DNA of 5,730 nt, taken from contig JAEDGP010000100.1 in assembly GCA_016297405.1 (NCBI GenBank), positions 1 through 5,730 on the forward strand, in the 5' to 3' direction. This document shows, piece by piece, positions 5,714 to 5,730 of this stretch. The first letter of the stretch is position 1. Every line of letters starts with the position of its first letter. Below the pieces are notes generated by a model. The model searched no databases. It was not told where the DNA came from and worked only from the letters and a program-made list of their open reading frames with translations. This stretch comes from Treponema sp. GTDB taxonomy: Bacteria; Spirochaetota; Spirochaetia; Treponematales; Treponemataceae. The translations under genes and the position numbers were made by a program.

Positions 5714-5730
5714 GGTTGGAGCGAGGGAGT

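Overview
The window reads as a piece of chromosome from a treponeme-like spirochete. This rests on gene content and style: a plant-like long phosphofructokinase of the kind found in Treponema, a lipoprotein alpha-amylase, a LemA/TPM envelope cluster, moderately AT-rich DNA and strong purine-rich (AGGAG-type) ribosome binding sites. There is no rRNA or marker gene, so the genus is an inference.

Layout, left to right. (a) 1-135: a MITE-like, hairpin-rich repeat. (b) 136-201: a short spacer with a 7-bp stem-loop. (c) 202-1764, minus strand: a secreted GH13 alpha-amylase lipoprotein with all catalytic residues. (d) 1765-1928: a 164-bp gap that holds the amylase ribosome binding site and what looks like a decayed copy of the same repeat. 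(e) 1929-3338, minus strand: a 469-residue phosphofructokinase. (f) 3339-3519: a divergent intergenic region with a candidate sigma70-type promoter and a 7-9-7 inverted repeat in front of the phosphofructokinase gene. (g) 3520-5643, plus strand: a three-gene operon made of LemA, a membrane TPM protein with a split domain (COG3762-like) and a secreted, membrane-anchored TPM protein with a glycine-rich tail (YgcG-like). The last two genes overlap by 8 bp. (h) 5659-5713: a second copy of the repeat, a perfect 55-bp inverted copy of 81-135, running towards the window edge.

Functionally there are two themes. The minus-strand pair is carbohydrate metabolism: the amylase cuts alpha-glucans outside the cell or in the periplasm, and the phosphofructokinase commits the resulting hexose phosphate to glycolysis. 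They are separated by 164 bp and need not be one operon. The plus-strand operon is the widely conserved LemA-TPM envelope module, whose biochemical role is not settled.

The most unusual feature is the repeat family. Two intact ends and one apparent relic each lie just downstream of a transcription unit (amylase, phosphofructokinase, TPM operon), all in the same orientation relative to the gene they follow. I found no transposase, CRISPR array, tRNA or rRNA, and no clearly novel protein system; the antisense ORFs look like shadows.
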